Positions 1-20,175 are shown, counted from the stretch's first letter. The stretch is 64,000 bases of DNA from Lutjanus erythropterus (GCA_020091685.1 CM034595.1:11956525-12020524), one strand, 5' to 3'. Program-made: numbers and translations. Notes: a model not told the origin generated them from the sequence alone.

Positions 1-1990
1 CATTCTTGTCAGCATTACTGTGATTCTTGTTTGCTACACTGATTAGATGAGTAAATAATTTTATGCTGTCTTGTAGAAAGTGGCAGGTTTATGTGCTTGC
101 TCGCTAGGGATAACTTAGCTTATCCGTTATATCACCAACAACATGTGGTCATACTGCTGCAACGTAACTAACAAGGATAAAAACTGTATAACCCAGGTCT
201 TTGAACACTTTATGTAAATTCCTCACCTTTTGGCAAACTCAGTCTAAGTTCAAAATGAGAAAAAACAGTCAGAGACTACATTGGTATGGATCTGATGAGA
301 AACTGGGTGGGGGGTTGGGGAAGAAGGGTGTTCTGTTCACAGTATTACCTTATGTAGGTAGATATCTGGCCTGTACCATCAACAAAGAGTACAGTGTCTT
401 TGATATTAGTTTTGCACACTCAAGTAAACAAGTTAATCTAACTTTTGTGAACTTAAAATGCACAAGTTAGTCTAACTATTGTGCACTCACAATTGACAAA
501 TTACTTTAAGTATTTTGGACTCAAAGTAAACAAGTTAGTCTAAGTATTGTGGACTCATTGTGTGAAAATAAACAAATTATTTTTACTTTAAAATCTCAAC
601 TTTACTTAGTTTTTTTTAGGCAATGATTTTGAATTTTTTGAGTACACACAACTTATTAGATTTTACAGTGTAGTAAGTGGAAAAGGGTTTAAAAACTGCT
701 ATGTTACATTGTTACGTATGCTAGCTAGTTAAGTCAACAATACATTGCATGCTAGCTAGCTAAAAGGTTAACTAGTTAGCCTAGTTAATTTATGGTGGCT
801 CATCAAAGAAGCTCTCCTCCTTTGAGAAAAATGTGTAGGCTGAATTAATAAGCATTATAGCATTATGACCAAAGATTAAAAACAGACACCAATCATAACC
901 AAGTTAACTCGGGGCACTTTTCAAATTGAGCACATCAGTGGCTCGGTGGCTAGGAAAAACTTAAAACTCAATTGGATTGAGTCTGTCCCTTAACTCTCCT
1001 CTAGAAATTTAATTATTTTGCTCAATGAATCTCAAAAAGGGAGCCATTTAAAATTATAGTAGTAATACTTCTCAAGTGCAAGTTTAACGTTAAGAATGGA
1101 TCACATTATAAATTGATGTTCAAAGTTTTGGTGCAAAAGAATTAAATTCCAACTAGAGTAAAAACTAAACTGACTAAACTTATTTATTTTAATCTATTTT
1201 AAAAGTTTGGTTCAACTATATTGACACTTAATCCATGCTTTACTTGCATATAAAACTTAATGCTTGTTTGTGCAGCCCAGCCACATTTATGAAGCCAGAT
1301 TTTCCCAGATGATATGTCTGCAGCGTCTGTCCTTCATAAATGGGAGACATCGGCTTGTAATAAGCGCTCGTGACCACTAGAGGTCACCATTGTTATTTAA
1401 AATGTGCTTGGTGCATTTAAACGTGCCCTCGTCAAAGCTGAGTGTTTTGGATTTGCTGTGATCACACCACGAGGTTACGTTTAAATGTACGAGACCTATG
1501 ACATCAGTTTATTGAACCATGTTTGTATGTATGAGGAGCTGATCCTTTCCTTCTCAAATGCCACCCGCTCAAAACTAAAACAAAGACTGGAATTTCATCT
1601 GAAATGTTCTATTATTTATTCCATATAATTCAAAACCTTCCACTAAATAACATATTAAAATCATTTGCAACACTCATGTTTCTTTTCTTTTTAAAAATGC
1701 CCCTGTTTTATGATCACCCTGTGCACATGGTGTCTTCAGTCTATCTGTGCGTAAAATCTAATCTAATCTGATGTGACATGTCCTTGGAAGTTTTCAGGCT
1801 CTCAAAGACTTTGTGATAAGAAGGACAATGACTGTTTTAGTTTTTATGAAAACTGTGTTGACCTTCATCTACTTTGGTAAACTTTATAAACTTGGCAGAA
1901 GCAAAGCTATATGTGCCTTAAGTCTAAATTTGTGTTTAAATTGAGGAAGGAACCAAATTGACTAGAATTGTTTAATTATAATCACTAATT
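1..1990. other. Upstream intergenic DNA
   Basis: No gene is recognised. The block is AT-rich. From about 410 to 675 there are degenerate repeats of a phrase like 'acaagttagtctaa', ending in 'ttttacagtgtag', which resembles the ends of the repeat family found in gdf6 intron 2. From 715 to 780 there are several GCTAGCTAG-type palindromes. The part from about 1270 to 1510 has higher complexity and is repeat-poor, so it is the likeliest upstream regulatory sequence. The small open frame at 201-470 has no recognisable domain and overlaps the repeat, so it is not called as a gene. Confidence 0.6.
410..675. repeat. Degenerate MITE-like repeat upstream of gdf6
   Basis: Three or more imperfect copies of 'acaagttagtctaa' or 'caagttaatctaac' occur between 425 and 545. 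The stretch ends with 'gattttacagtgtag' near 660-675. CACTGTAAAA-type ends (here reversed) recur elsewhere in the window around 14010, 24985 and 30722. The left boundary is not visible. Family assignment is inference. Confidence 0.4.
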
Positions 1991-1998
1991 AATATATA

Positions 1999-2005
1999 TA
2001 TAAAA
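1999..2005 (+). promoter_or_regulatory. Possible TATA box of gdf6
   Basis: A TATAAAA match lies at the end of an (AT)n run, about 425 bases before the start codon. It would put transcription start near 2030 and give a 5' leader of roughly 395 nt. The sequence changes from AT-rich to CpG-containing about 100 bases further on. The match may be chance within the AT run. Confidence 0.3.
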
Positions 2006-2099
2006 AGTTCTTGTCATGCTGAAATAAATAGATCATTATTCTCTGTGGACAGCGTAAACTGTACAGCAATTGGCTGCAAACTTTCCCACATGGACTGTG

Positions 2100-2425
2100 G
2101 TGTCTGTGTCTTGTGAGGTCCGTTGCTGCAGTGCGCGTCTGTTTGGAGGTCTGTGACATGGGATTGTTTGGGAAGCCCTGCTCTGAGCGACCATGTGGGC
2201 GTGTTTCTCTCGGCCCAACAGTCTCCGCTCTTGTGTGGAGTCCAGAGCGCAAAACGCACTTCTTCTGGTGCGACCGGAGAGCGCAAAAGTAGCAGCTCTC
2301 CGACCCTGACGCGCACACACCATCTCCGACTCCCGGCGTTTTTCCCCCCCGAAATCTCCAACTTCTTTACTGAGCGGGAAAAAAGCAGAGAGTTTCTTCG
2401 CATCTTCCCGGTGACTCTTCCAGCC
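2100..2425 (+). promoter_or_regulatory. CpG-rich 5' leader / promoter-proximal region of gdf6
   Basis: CpG dinucleotides are frequent here and in exon 1 but scarce further upstream. The reading frame is open from 2123 into the coding sequence, but those upstream codons have no signal-peptide character. Translation should start at 2426, where the context (gccATGG) is near-ideal and a hydrophobic leader follows at once. Confidence 0.55.
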
Positions 2426-10615
<8,190 letters not shown>

Positions 10616-11156
10616 CGGCCCTTGATTGTGACAAAAACACTTCAGAAAGACAGAAAAATCAAAGATAAGTCTTGATGGGTCCCAGGTTGAAGATGCTTTG
10701 ACGCATGACGCGCCTTATTCAAAAGGGATGCACGCAAAAGGCAATATCTGCTATTTATTCAGACTCTCACAATCATTCACACTCTCTGCCTTAAAGTGTT
10801 ACGCCTTCGTTCCCATCCGTGCAACAAGTCATTGCTCATCAAACAGGGTTTTGTTTCCCAGAGGGTGAGACGTGTCCATGTGGCACAAGGAATGATGGGT
10901 ACAACAAGGCGAGATGGGAGCCTATTCAGCGCGACTGTGCACCTGTTCGTGCCGAGGCCAGAGGACAGTGGGCTTTGCCTGCATGTCAGCGCTTTATTGT
11001 TGCAGCTCTGCCGTGTGATCCTGCCAGCCAGGCCGGACTCTTTTGGGTATGTGCATCCAGGCCGTAATTGCTACTGTCCAGCTGGAGTCATTACAGGCCC
11101 GAGCAAGTGCCTGTTTGTCCAAAAGAAGAAGAGAGGGGGTGAATGTCTAATCTACC

Positions 11157-11218
11157 AAACACACACTCACACACACTCACACTTACACACACACAAACAC
11201 ACACACACACTCACACAG
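11157..11218. repeat. CA-rich microsatellite in the 3' UTR
   Basis: Interrupted (CA)n with CTCACA variants. The open frames that cross it in several frames are products of the repeat. Confidence 0.9.
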
Positions 11219-11981
11219 AGACTGGTCTGAGGAGAGGAGATAAGATGGTGGTGGTAATGCCTTCAAGAGATTTTTTGCCTTACTGGAGACCAGTTTTAGA
11301 GGCGTCATCATGCGCCTTTGTGGACATGAAAGGACACAAAACCAGACTTGTGCCTGACAGACTGGGGCCCTGTTGTAAAAAAAAAAAAAGCACACATAAC
11401 TGAGGCGAACTTTTTGCTCAAAAGTCTGCATCTTTACGAAATGCACTTCCACAACTGACTGCGCCAAGGACACGCGGTCAGCCAGAGAGAGTTTGTCTTC
11501 TCTGATGACGAAAATCTAAGAAAAAGACTCGCAAACGAGACAATATTTAAATGCACATTAGCTTTGAATGCACTGCTGTTCATTATTTTTTTTTTCTTGA
11601 GCTGTAAATATTTGTACAGTTGAAAACTTTACAAAGTGCAACGAATGAAGAAATGAGCAAACGGCATTTCTTTGTAAATATACAAAATGCACTCAAATCG
11701 GTATAATTTCTATTCTATAATTATTTTATTATTTGTGATGTACAGAGTTTCATGATAATCATATATTTCTTACATTGATAAGAGTAATTTAAGGTGTATT
11801 CGATATTTTTTTTTGTTTTGCAGAGGGTGGAAAATACCATTATTAATGTCTACCTCATAATTGCATATAGGATCTGAGTTTTGAGGTGCATTCAGTTAGA
11901 GTGTAAAGAGCTTTTACAATGATATATAAGATCATTTATATACATATATTACTGGATACTATTCCACACCATTACTGTACA

Positions 11982-11987
11982 AATAAA
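11982..11987 (+). terminator. gdf6: Polyadenylation signal AATAAA of gdf6
   Basis: This AATAAA lies 1367 bases after the stop codon, at the end of the AT-rich UTR. It is followed within about 40 bases by TG/T-rich sequence ('tctgctacttctgatg') and then by repeat-bearing intergenic DNA. It is the best candidate for the main 3' end. Confidence 0.6.
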
Positions 11988-12241
11988 ATTCAAAACAAAG
12001 TCTGCTACTTCTGATGATTAATCCAAACCTTTTTGCATTCATTTCATTCATTTAAAGAGTCTAACTTCACAAAATAATGACACTTCAGGAGAATAAAAGG
12101 TCAGTAAATTGTCTTTCTTTTATTAATGGATTAATTAATTAGAAAAAAGTAATAACTTTACTGGTATTTTTTTGAATGATGTAGGCCTGAGCAACTTCCC
12201 GTGGTTTGATTCATAAGCCTAAAACCAAGCATACCCTACTT

Positions 12242-12561
12242 CAGCAGTTCCCAAACTTTTTCATGTCAAGGATCACCACAGTTGATGTACTTTAGACCAT
12301 GAAGCCCCAGTTTGAGAGGATTTTGTCTTAAGGAATCCCCTCTGAGTAATTTTAGGTTTGAAGACTTTATAGTCAATCAATCAATAAACCAGGATTACTA
12401 TAAATTACAATCAATCAAAGCAGCCAACCCTGTTTCTTCTCTCGTTGTTCCAAAAACAATGTGATAAAAGTTGTAATATTCTATTCCTCATTTTGCTGGG
12501 CACTCTTACAACCCACTCAAGGACCCCTGTTGGGCCCTGGACCAAAGTTTGAAAACCACTG
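12242..12561. mobile_element. hAT-type MITE (320 bp) with 8-bp target duplication
   Basis: The left end CAGCAGTTCCCAAACTTT mirrors the right end, whose reverse complement is CAGTGGTTTTCAAACTTT. This is the classic hAT (Charlie-like) terminus. Flanking octamers ccctactt (12234-12241) and gtctactt (12562-12569) agree at 6 of 8, as expected for an aged 8-bp hAT target-site duplication. No coding capacity. Confidence 0.8.
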
Positions 12562-12689
12562 GTCTACTTAACCCTAACCCTAATCCTAATCTGAAGGAAA
12601 TCTCTGTCTGCTGCATCTGTGCCTGTCTCCTATAAAATGACTGACAGGGTGCCCCTACCCTCTTGATAATACGTGATACTTTAAATTAC

Positions 12690-13218
12690 AACCCATGGCA
12701 AACATGACCCGGTTGCTCAAGATAATCCACATACCTTGTTGTAGGCAGTTTTATGTGGAAGCTACTTTCTTTCTAATGTATCGCAGGCAGATGGAAGTGT
12801 GCATCTACTCATGGATGAGAGGCTCATGCTTGTGACAGCGCAGGTGTAAACATTAATCCTCTTCCTCTGCAGCTGAGCTGGATGCATGCCTCCCTTTGTG
12901 ACATGATACACTTGGCAGGTCTAGTCTGGTAGAAATAAAAGAGTTCCTACAGGAAACTGTTCACAACAAGGTCTGTGGACCAGATCATGATTTCTTGAAA
13001 GAGACATTGCTGTTGAGTTTTTCATTTTTTTTTCTTTGAGCACCACAAGCAGAATGCCATTTAAGTTCCATTATATTTGAGAGAAGGCACACGGCCAATA
13101 TACTCAAATTTCTGCAACTCACACCAAAACAATCTGGATGGATAAATAGCACTACAAGTAAGAAAACAAATAGAAGAAAATATGTATTTTTCATTTTTTG
13201 GGTGAACTTTCCCTTTAA
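12690..13218. mobile_element. Left-truncated copy of the TTAAAGGGACAG foldback element
   Basis: The two arms are related to the complete element at 46582-47322: 'ggttgctcaagataatccaca' region and 'gcatctactcatgga' on one side, 'tgttcacaacaaggtctgtgga' region, 'tgagcaccac' and the end 'gaactttccctttaa' on the other. The left terminus is not recognisable. Confidence 0.6.
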
Positions 13219-14009
13219 AATCATACTGAATGACCTTTTAAGAAAGAAAAACGAAAAAAAAAATGTTCTCAAGGTCAACGATTTTAGATCATTCGATGTA
13301 GACTTTCTAAGCTTAGAGTTTTATCAAAATAATTACTAGAATCCCTCAGTAAGATGTGTACTGTGCATATGGAGCACATATACCTTTGCCTTCAGGTATG
13401 CCAGTTAATCTGTTCTTCCCTTTTGTAAACAGTTTCTCATCATAGACAGCAAATGTCATAATTCAGTGCCTGACTAGCTCAGGATCTATATAAACATATA
13501 AACATATGGTGACCATCCAAGTCGAAGGAAATCAACTGACTGACTGTCACTGATATGGCACTGAATGTACGAAACGCAGCTATTTCCCAATGAATTAGCC
13601 TGCCTGGGTCAAGTTTACTTAACACTTTAATGTTTCCCAATCTGTGGATGAAAAAGTTTAAAAGAAGGGATTGCTTCCATATAGGCTATCGACCTTGGCC
13701 TGGAAACAATTAGGAAATTGCTTTGAAATGTTATATGTTGTCCAGGCTCTTGTACAGTATCATGTCACTCCCCACATGTTTGCTAGGGGGAAACAGAGGA
13801 TGCTAAGTGCACTCTTTAGCGGCTGCCGCAAATGACTGACACAACAACCATTCCCCTGAGTATAACCAAATGGCCCTCCAGGCTACAAGTCTGGAACACC
13901 ATCGCTGGGGTGCTGCTACCCACCATGCTGTCCCTGCTGCCAGGTGGCAGGAATTCTTTATTTAAGTAGAAAGTGCAGATACAAAAAAAGGACTATGGTA
14001 AAAGTAGAA

Positions 14010-14309
14010 ATACTGATTCACTGTAATTTATTTTAACTTAAAAAAAACATTAGTAAATTAAGTACTATTAAAGGACATTTTTAGGTTGACTGAATTTGAA
14101 AAAACAAGTTAGATATTACAAAACATATAAACTTTTCCAGTCAAATAAATTCAGTTGTACTTATTATGGTTTGCAGTGTAGAAACTTTACTCAGTGTCCT
14201 CAAAATAAATACTAGAAATTTTAAGTTTAATGAACTTGTATGATTGCATTGAGTTAATGAGAAAAGATTAGTTGATTCTACTAAATTCCTGTGTGGTTTT
14301 GTACAGTAT
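14010..14309. mobile_element. CACTGTAAAA-family repeat copy
   Basis: Shares 'aggttgactgaattt', 'ttttaagtttaatgaactt', 'gagaaaagatta' and 'gttgattctactaaatt' in the same order as the gdf6 intron 2 copy at 9548-10165, but is shorter. It begins cactgtaat and ends ttttgtacagt. Confidence 0.6.
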
Positions 14310-14909
14310 TCAACTTCTTTACTCAAGTAAAAGTGATCAAGTACAGGCTCTGAAATGTAAAAGTATAAAAGGAAAAAGTTGCTGTCCAATAGACATTTCC
14401 ACTTGCTGTTTCTGTGCAAAGCTAACTGAACCTCACACCATATTAAACTAATCTAATCAGACTATTAAACTAATTTCAAATAGAAAATAGAAAAACAATA
14501 GACTACAAATAATGAACATTAACTTTGCTCCACAGTGTAAACCAGTTTTCAGTGTCAGCAACAGGACTTGAAACAGTACGATCAACAAGAGAACACACTT
14601 CAGTTCTAATTAAGCCAGTCTACCATCCGTGTTCTCCCCCTCTGTCTTGTTACATCTTGTTATGTCATTTCTGTTGCTATGTCTGTTGTGCGTGACATGT
14701 ACTGATGGATACACCAAGGAATCTTTTTTCTTTTTTGCATGTGTTATTGCCCCATCCATTTAGGTTGAAATCAGTCTTGATGTTAGGAAGGACGATGCAA
14801 AATAAAAATAATCAATAACTCCCCTCAGATGCATTAGAACAAAAGTCAATAAGCCTGTTTTGAAAAGTAAATGCTCAAGTAAAGTACAGGCACCTAAAAT
14901 ATCTACTTA

Positions 14910-15212
14910 AAGGAAAACCTTGGCAAATGTTGTCAATTGAGGCAATAAAAACCTCAGTGCATACTATATTAACCAAGAAGACAAACACCTCTGGCACCTA
15001 TGGCCAAAAGCATTAGGTGACAAAAATACTCATCTAGCATGATGTCTGTCTCCATCCTAGCAGAGATGAAGACTATAAATCCAAGCTGAACTAGGCTGTG
15101 TCACTAGATGCAGGAAGAACTACAAATTTTGCAGCAGAAGAGCTCTGTTTTCTTGGTCAATATAGCACAAAGTGAGGAATTTATTGCTGTAATTGTCATC
15201 ATTTATCAACCA
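14910..15212. mobile_element. Foldback MITE, about 300 bp
   Basis: The arm starting 'aaccttggcaaatgttgtca' pairs with the arm ending 'tgacaattacagcaataaat' read in reverse, and 'cctcagtgcatactatatta' pairs with 'ttggtcaatatagcacaaag'. The element is a long imperfect palindrome centred near 15063. No coding capacity. Confidence 0.6.
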
Positions 15213-15943
15213 CACTGACTGGATGTTCATGTAAAAAGTTTCTCTTAGTATTTGTACTTCATTACTTTCCCCTCAGCCTGCTGCTGCACAAGTGCACTAT
15301 GGGAGATCCTGTGCACCACCTTGAGGCTTTGCAGCTGAAATGCTGTCATATTGCACAATCAGGTTCTAAATTTTCTAAGCAACTTTGTGGTAACTTGTGG
15401 GATAAACCTTTTACTTTTTGATTTATATTTATTTGACAAGTTCCCCGGTCTGGTGGGCACTGGCCTGGAGGTGAGACTGAATGTTGAGGGAACAGTTAAA
15501 TGGTGATGAAAGGGAAAGGAATGCTTTGTTTACCCGCTTCAATCCCTCACTCTCAAGTTAAATGTTCCTATAAAGTTCTTCATCACAACCGCCTTATTGT
15601 CCCTCCGCTCCATGCCGAGGCAGAGAGACGAGAAAAAAGAAAAGGAAAGGAAAGTTGTGTTTATTTGAAACTGGGTCCTAATATATTAGTCTAAGCAAAG
15701 CGAAATCGGCAAAGAGACGGGTCCTTCTTTCTCATCAGAAACACAAATAGTCTTGACACCCCACATCTGTGCACGGAGGCTCCTCTTTGGAGATCTGTGA
15801 GGCTGCATAACTGAAGATCTACTAGGTGTTGCTCGGAGTGGAAAGCCCGGGAGCCTCTCCAAGATAAAATTTAAAAAAAACAAAACATCTTGGCTCATAT
15901 GGAAACATAAATGTTCCTCATACTTAACCTCTCTGTTATCAGC

Positions 15944-16006
15944 GATGTCCTCGTCAGCGACAGGAAAGGCATAAATCAGGCTGATCTTGCAGACAGCGAG
16001 GACATC
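15944..16006. other. Small inverted repeat
   Basis: GATGTCCTCG (15944-15953) and CGAGGACATC (15997-16006) form a perfect 10-bp inverted repeat with a 43-base spacer, in repeat-poor DNA. No known function. Confidence 0.4.
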
Positions 16007-16210
16007 TAAGCAGGCAGAAATTTGTTGAACGGGCATTAAGGAGCATTAGAAAATTTATTGTGAGGGCTCAGATCTGGTGCTTTGATTTGCTGAATGGATG
16101 CAAAGTAGAGAGGGGAAGAGAAAACTCCAACGCAGCCAAGGCCTGACTTTTAAACTGCTACTGATAAAATCCAGCAAGAATTTATTTATTTTTCAGCAAC
16201 TGTTTCTCTC

Positions 16211-16231
16211 CTCGCAGTACTTTTTTTTTTT
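16211..16231. repeat. Poly-T tract
   Basis: About 20 consecutive T, possibly the reverse-strand A tail of a lost retroelement; no element body is recognised beside it. Confidence 0.7.
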
Positions 16232-16589
16232 TTTTTTTTGTGCCTCTAGAGGGGTCCCTCCTTCTCTGGTTTCCCCTAGTTCCCACCATTATGCTGTGCA
16301 GATACTGTAGTTGCCTCTATAATAAAGCTTGACACTTTCCTCCAGCCAAGAACACATCAGGCCGATTCAAGGTGGTGCTCGTCTGCGCTAAACAGATGCA
16401 GAGTGAAAACACTCTGACAAGCTTACGTGTCTGCAGTGTATGTTCTTTTACACGCAACATTAAGGAGGGTGTCTTTCTATTTTGTTTGTCTGCAAAGGTG
16501 TAGGTTTTGTTTGAACATTAGGAAGGACACATATTAAAGGGATAGTTTGTATTATTTGATGTGATGTTGTTTGTTTGATTTACAGTGTG

Positions 16590-17302
16590 TTAGTTACAGT
16601 AGACGCCGACTGGGACGCCTCCAGTTTGGAGAAACAGAGAGGGGCACCAGCAGGAAAGCTGTGGATGGGGTCAGTAAGAAAAACATTTTTAGCCACCTAA
16701 AAAAAGTGATGTCATTTCAAATGTGTTTTAAATGCTATATTTAGAATATATTCATGGCTTTACCTTGGTGTCAGACAGCCTTTTTGTAAGGAAATCACCG
16801 TTACATGAGCCAAATATTGCTGTCTCTAAACCAACCAAACTCCTTAGGCAAAATCCCTAATTTTACCTTGTAGAATACTGGTGTCACTGATCCACCACTC
16901 TCTCGATTTGTTGGTTAGTTTGTGTTATTGTGTGACTTTGGTGAATCTGAAATATCCTTTTAAAACACAGAAGTCACACAATAACACAAACAAACCAAGA
17001 GATAAGGCAGTGGTAGACCAGCAACTCCCATTTCCTGCAAGATATAATTACTAATTTTGTCCGTGGAGTTTGGTTGATTTGGAGAGAGCAATATTTTGAT
17101 TTTATTAACAGTAACAGTGGTTTCCCATCAGATGGCATCTGATGGTGAGGTAAAGCAGTGAAAATATTCTAAATACAGTGTGTGGTCAAGATACATGTTG
17201 TTGCTGACCCTGTCTACAGCAGTACATGACTTGTTTTCCATGTTGGTGCCAATCTCTGCCTCTCCAAACTTGGAGAATGCTGACTGCCATCTACTGCAGA
17301 TA
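16590..17302. mobile_element. Foldback element, about 710 bp, near-complete palindrome
   Basis: Successive left-arm segments pair with right-arm segments in reverse order: 'agtagacgccgactggga' with 'tgctgactgccatctact'; 'ccagtttggagaaacagag' with 'ctctgcctctccaaacttgg'; 'tatattcatggctttacc' with 'ggtaaagcagtgaaaatatt'; 'ctctaaaccaaccaaactcc' with 'ggagtttggttgatttggag'; 'tttgtgttattgtgtgactt' with 'aagtcacacaataacacaaa'. The centre is near 16957. No coding capacity; a foldback DNA transposon is the simplest reading. Confidence 0.75.
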
Positions 17303-17309
17303 ATTCTCT

Positions 17310-20030
17310 GACTTTTTATGCCCAATTTTGTGCCTTTTTTGCACACTTTTTTAGTAGGAACATCCTGGTTTATGAAAAGGAAACCACAAATTTCAGGCAC
17401 CAGGTGACAATTCAAAATATAATGGAACATAATGCAGAAAGGCTCTCAGGCAAGTGGTCTGTCAAAATAAAGGTCACCTGCTAGTTTTATGTTTTTATTA
17501 TTACATGTTCTAAATAGGGGTACCTGTCTGCTCCATCTCCATAAAGTCTACGCCTATGAGTGTCTGTCTGTGAGTATGAGTGGACAGAAGGGCAGCAGCG
17601 TACACAGATGGACAGATGAGTGGTGCAGGAGAGCAGCAGATGCCTGAAGTGACCCCTACCTCCGCCTTTCATTGAACCACTGGCTTCAACACAAAGGCAG
17701 GGGCGGCCCTAAACATTAAATACACTTGCTTGTGCCTTAATGCCAGAGGTCACTACTTTTTTCCTCATGCAATCCATTTTTAAAACTAAAGTTTAAAGAC
17801 ATGTTTTGAAGAACTTTTTTAAAATAATTTGCTGGATGAGAACTGAGACTGTAAAAATGTGTTGTTTAAAGAGGAGTGGTTGGTTGCACTTGGCAGCTGC
17901 TTTTAAGCAGAGACAGATAATAAACCCTGGAAAGAGCAGTCATAGTGTAACAAAAGATCAGGGTGTTTCTTCCAACCGAGGCATCTGCCCGTCTCCTCCT
18001 CTGTGCTCCTGCAGAAAGCCATCCCTCCCTCCTGTCAGACCATACGGTAACAGGAAGAGAGCAGACACCTCCACTTCAACACAGATAACCTGCTAATTGC
18101 ATTAAACTCACTCCCAACTGCGCTTTTGAAATCTGAGGATGAAGTAGCTGTTTCTAACTGCTGCAGAAACGTTGCTTTGTGGTTTTTGAATTGGGGGAAA
18201 ATCCTTGTGTTAAATGCAAAAGAGCAAAAACTTAAGTCAACTTGATAGATCTGCTTGGGATACCTGTCCAGAGAAGCCCGCTTTTGTTCTGTTTATTTTC
18301 TGAAGGAATGTCTGAGGGTGCCCTTTCACCCCTCCTCATCCATTTACTGCCCCTGGTCTATGTTACAGATGATGACCCGGGTCCTCACATCCCTGATTAA
18401 CAAGTACACCTTCTGATTCTTCTGCAAATTTCTGCTGAAAAGAGGACTGTCTTCTTGTATGCTCGCAGTTCATCTTTTTTGTTTTTTGTTGAGTCAGTGT
18501 CTCTGTGTGTTTGTGTGAGGGCCTGAATGAGCTCAAGTCAAAAGTAAATTTACTCAGTTAACTCTGACAATGCTTATGTTTGGGAGCAAGGCGAGGACAT
18601 GACCTCCCTGCCAATTCACATCCGCGGAGCTGTGGAGAGGAGAGGAGAGGGAGGGTCGTTGACCAACCGGGGCCGGACAATGGCATTCATTGGTCAGAGC
18701 GCTTGGCCTGCAGACAAATTAGACCTAAAATGAATGCTTTGACTCGCAATGTCAAAGGAAAAGACAGGAATTAAATAGCAAACAGCTCCAGAGACCCTAG
18801 CAACTTGTTAGAGAGTATCTCTGAGCAATTTTGTTGACTCCTGTTGATGTCTGGCATCTCCTTTCTTGCTGTCATCACAATATTTTAATGTCTTTATTCA
18901 TCTACAATTCATTTCACAGCATTTTCATGGCTGAGTTCAGTTTTCTTTAGATCACGGGCTTGTGCCTTTTGTAGTCTCGGAGCAGAACAACATTCTCATC
19001 TTATTCTTGTATTCTCTCTGTTCTCCATTTTGGAGAAGCTAGCTAACACAGGCTAACTACATGTATTAGCCAAGCTAGCTAACGACAGACAACAATGGTG
19101 TCTAGTAACATTAAAGAATGATGTGACTGAAATGTAACTATGGTAACTGAGGTGATGATAGTAAGAACCGTGAAAGTCTTAGTCTAAACCAGTAACTCCC
19201 AAAATGTGGACCACTGGTGGGTCGAGAAGGCCTTGCAGGTGGGCCTTGAGGGGTCATGAAAAATAAATAAAGAGCTGGTTATATCTCATAATTGGTAGAT
19301 TTTCAGATTGCAGATTGGGCCGTGGCATTCTAAAGTTTGGGAATGGCTGATTTAGGGAAATAACAAAAGTTAAGTTTGAAACTTAAGGTGGTTTAAGTAA
19401 CCGTGCACAGACTCTCAGAATCAGCAGCACAATTCTTTCTCTCCTGATCCTTGCTTGATCAATGCCCATTAACTTTTTTCTCTCCACTACATAAAACACA
19501 CCCAAATTTAAAGAAGGACCTGGGTGGTAAAGAGAGGTTTTGGTTCTGCATTGTAAAACGAGACATGTAGGCAAACAAACATGGGTCAGGGGCAATGAGG
19601 CAGCAAGACAAGGATCTGACTTTGGAATGGGGGGGTGGAGGGTGGCGGGGGGTGCAGGAGGGCTTGATGGACAACTCCACAACTCGGCAGAGGCAGAGCT
19701 TTCACTTAAAAATGGTGCCTGGCCTATCTCAAAAGGTCAGAGCCCAGAACACTAACACACTACATTAATCATGAGAGGCTGCAGCTTACCTGTCTAGCGT
19801 TTCAGCCGTGCCGTACAGTTAACCTCAATTATGCTTGATTACGAGGTGTGGAAGACGCAGGGCCCAGGTTGGGCCCGTGCAAAAGATCAGGCATCAATAA
19901 TGCAATTTCAGATTAGATGTGCCTGTCTGTCACTATGCTGAATGGACAGAGTGCTTTCTTGGGGAACAGCTGGGTGCAGGGTCAATGAACAGGTAAATAT
20001 GGAGGTTTTTCCAATATTATTCACTCTGTG
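17310..20030. other. Intergenic, no gene seen
   Basis: AT-moderate DNA with no recognised gene. It holds the degenerate hAT relic at 19190-19349, GCTAGCTAAC phrases at 19035-19085 and a repeat-poor, GC-richer block at about 18580-18775 proposed as a regulatory candidate. Open frames are short and without known domains. Confidence 0.7.
19190..19349. mobile_element. Degenerate hAT-like MITE
   Basis: The left end CAGTAACTCCCAAAATGTGG and the reverse complement of the right end, CAGCCATTCCCAAACTTTAG, resemble hAT (Charlie-type) termini. Flanking octamers do not match convincingly, so this is an old copy. Confidence 0.5.
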
Positions 20031-20037
20031 CCACTTT

Positions 20038-20175
20038 TAAAGGACAAGTGTGTAAGATTTAAAGGGATTTATTGGCAAATTGTGGCAGAAGTGGAATGTA
20101 ATAATCATGAGTATGTTTTCATTTGTGTATAATCACCTGAAAATTAGAACAGGTTTTTTTTTTTTTTTTTTAGAA
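20038..20175 (+). mobile_element. 5' part of an AAAGGACCAGTGTG-family MITE
   Basis: The start 'aaaggacaagtgtgtaagat', then 'attggcaaattgtggcag' and 'tgtataatcacctgaaaat', match the family copy at 37593-37953 in order. The copy breaks off at a poly-T tract near 20155-20172. Confidence 0.65.

Larger units (their letters stand above)
10616..12005 (+). other. gdf6: gdf6 3' UTR
   Basis: No further coding sequence follows the stop. The first half is mixed in composition. The second half, from about 11510, is strongly AT-rich with ATTTA/TGTAAATA-type motifs ('tgtaaatatttgtacag', 'tttgtaaatatacaaa') that often mark unstable messages or RNA-binding-protein sites. A CA-rich microsatellite lies at 11157-11218. 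The end is placed just after the polyadenylation signal and is a prediction. Confidence 0.65.

Noticed and set aside
2123..2425. In-frame upstream extension of gdf6 exon 1
   Set aside because: The frame is open by chance in GC-rich leader DNA. The start at 2426 has the better context and is followed at once by the signal peptide.
10796..11403. Open frames in the 3' UTR, up to 144 codons
   Set aside because: They cross the CA microsatellite, lack domains and lie downstream of the gdf6 stop within the predicted UTR.
12568..12592. Telomere-like TAACCC repeats
   Set aside because: Only about three imperfect units beside a hAT MITE; not an interstitial telomere tract.
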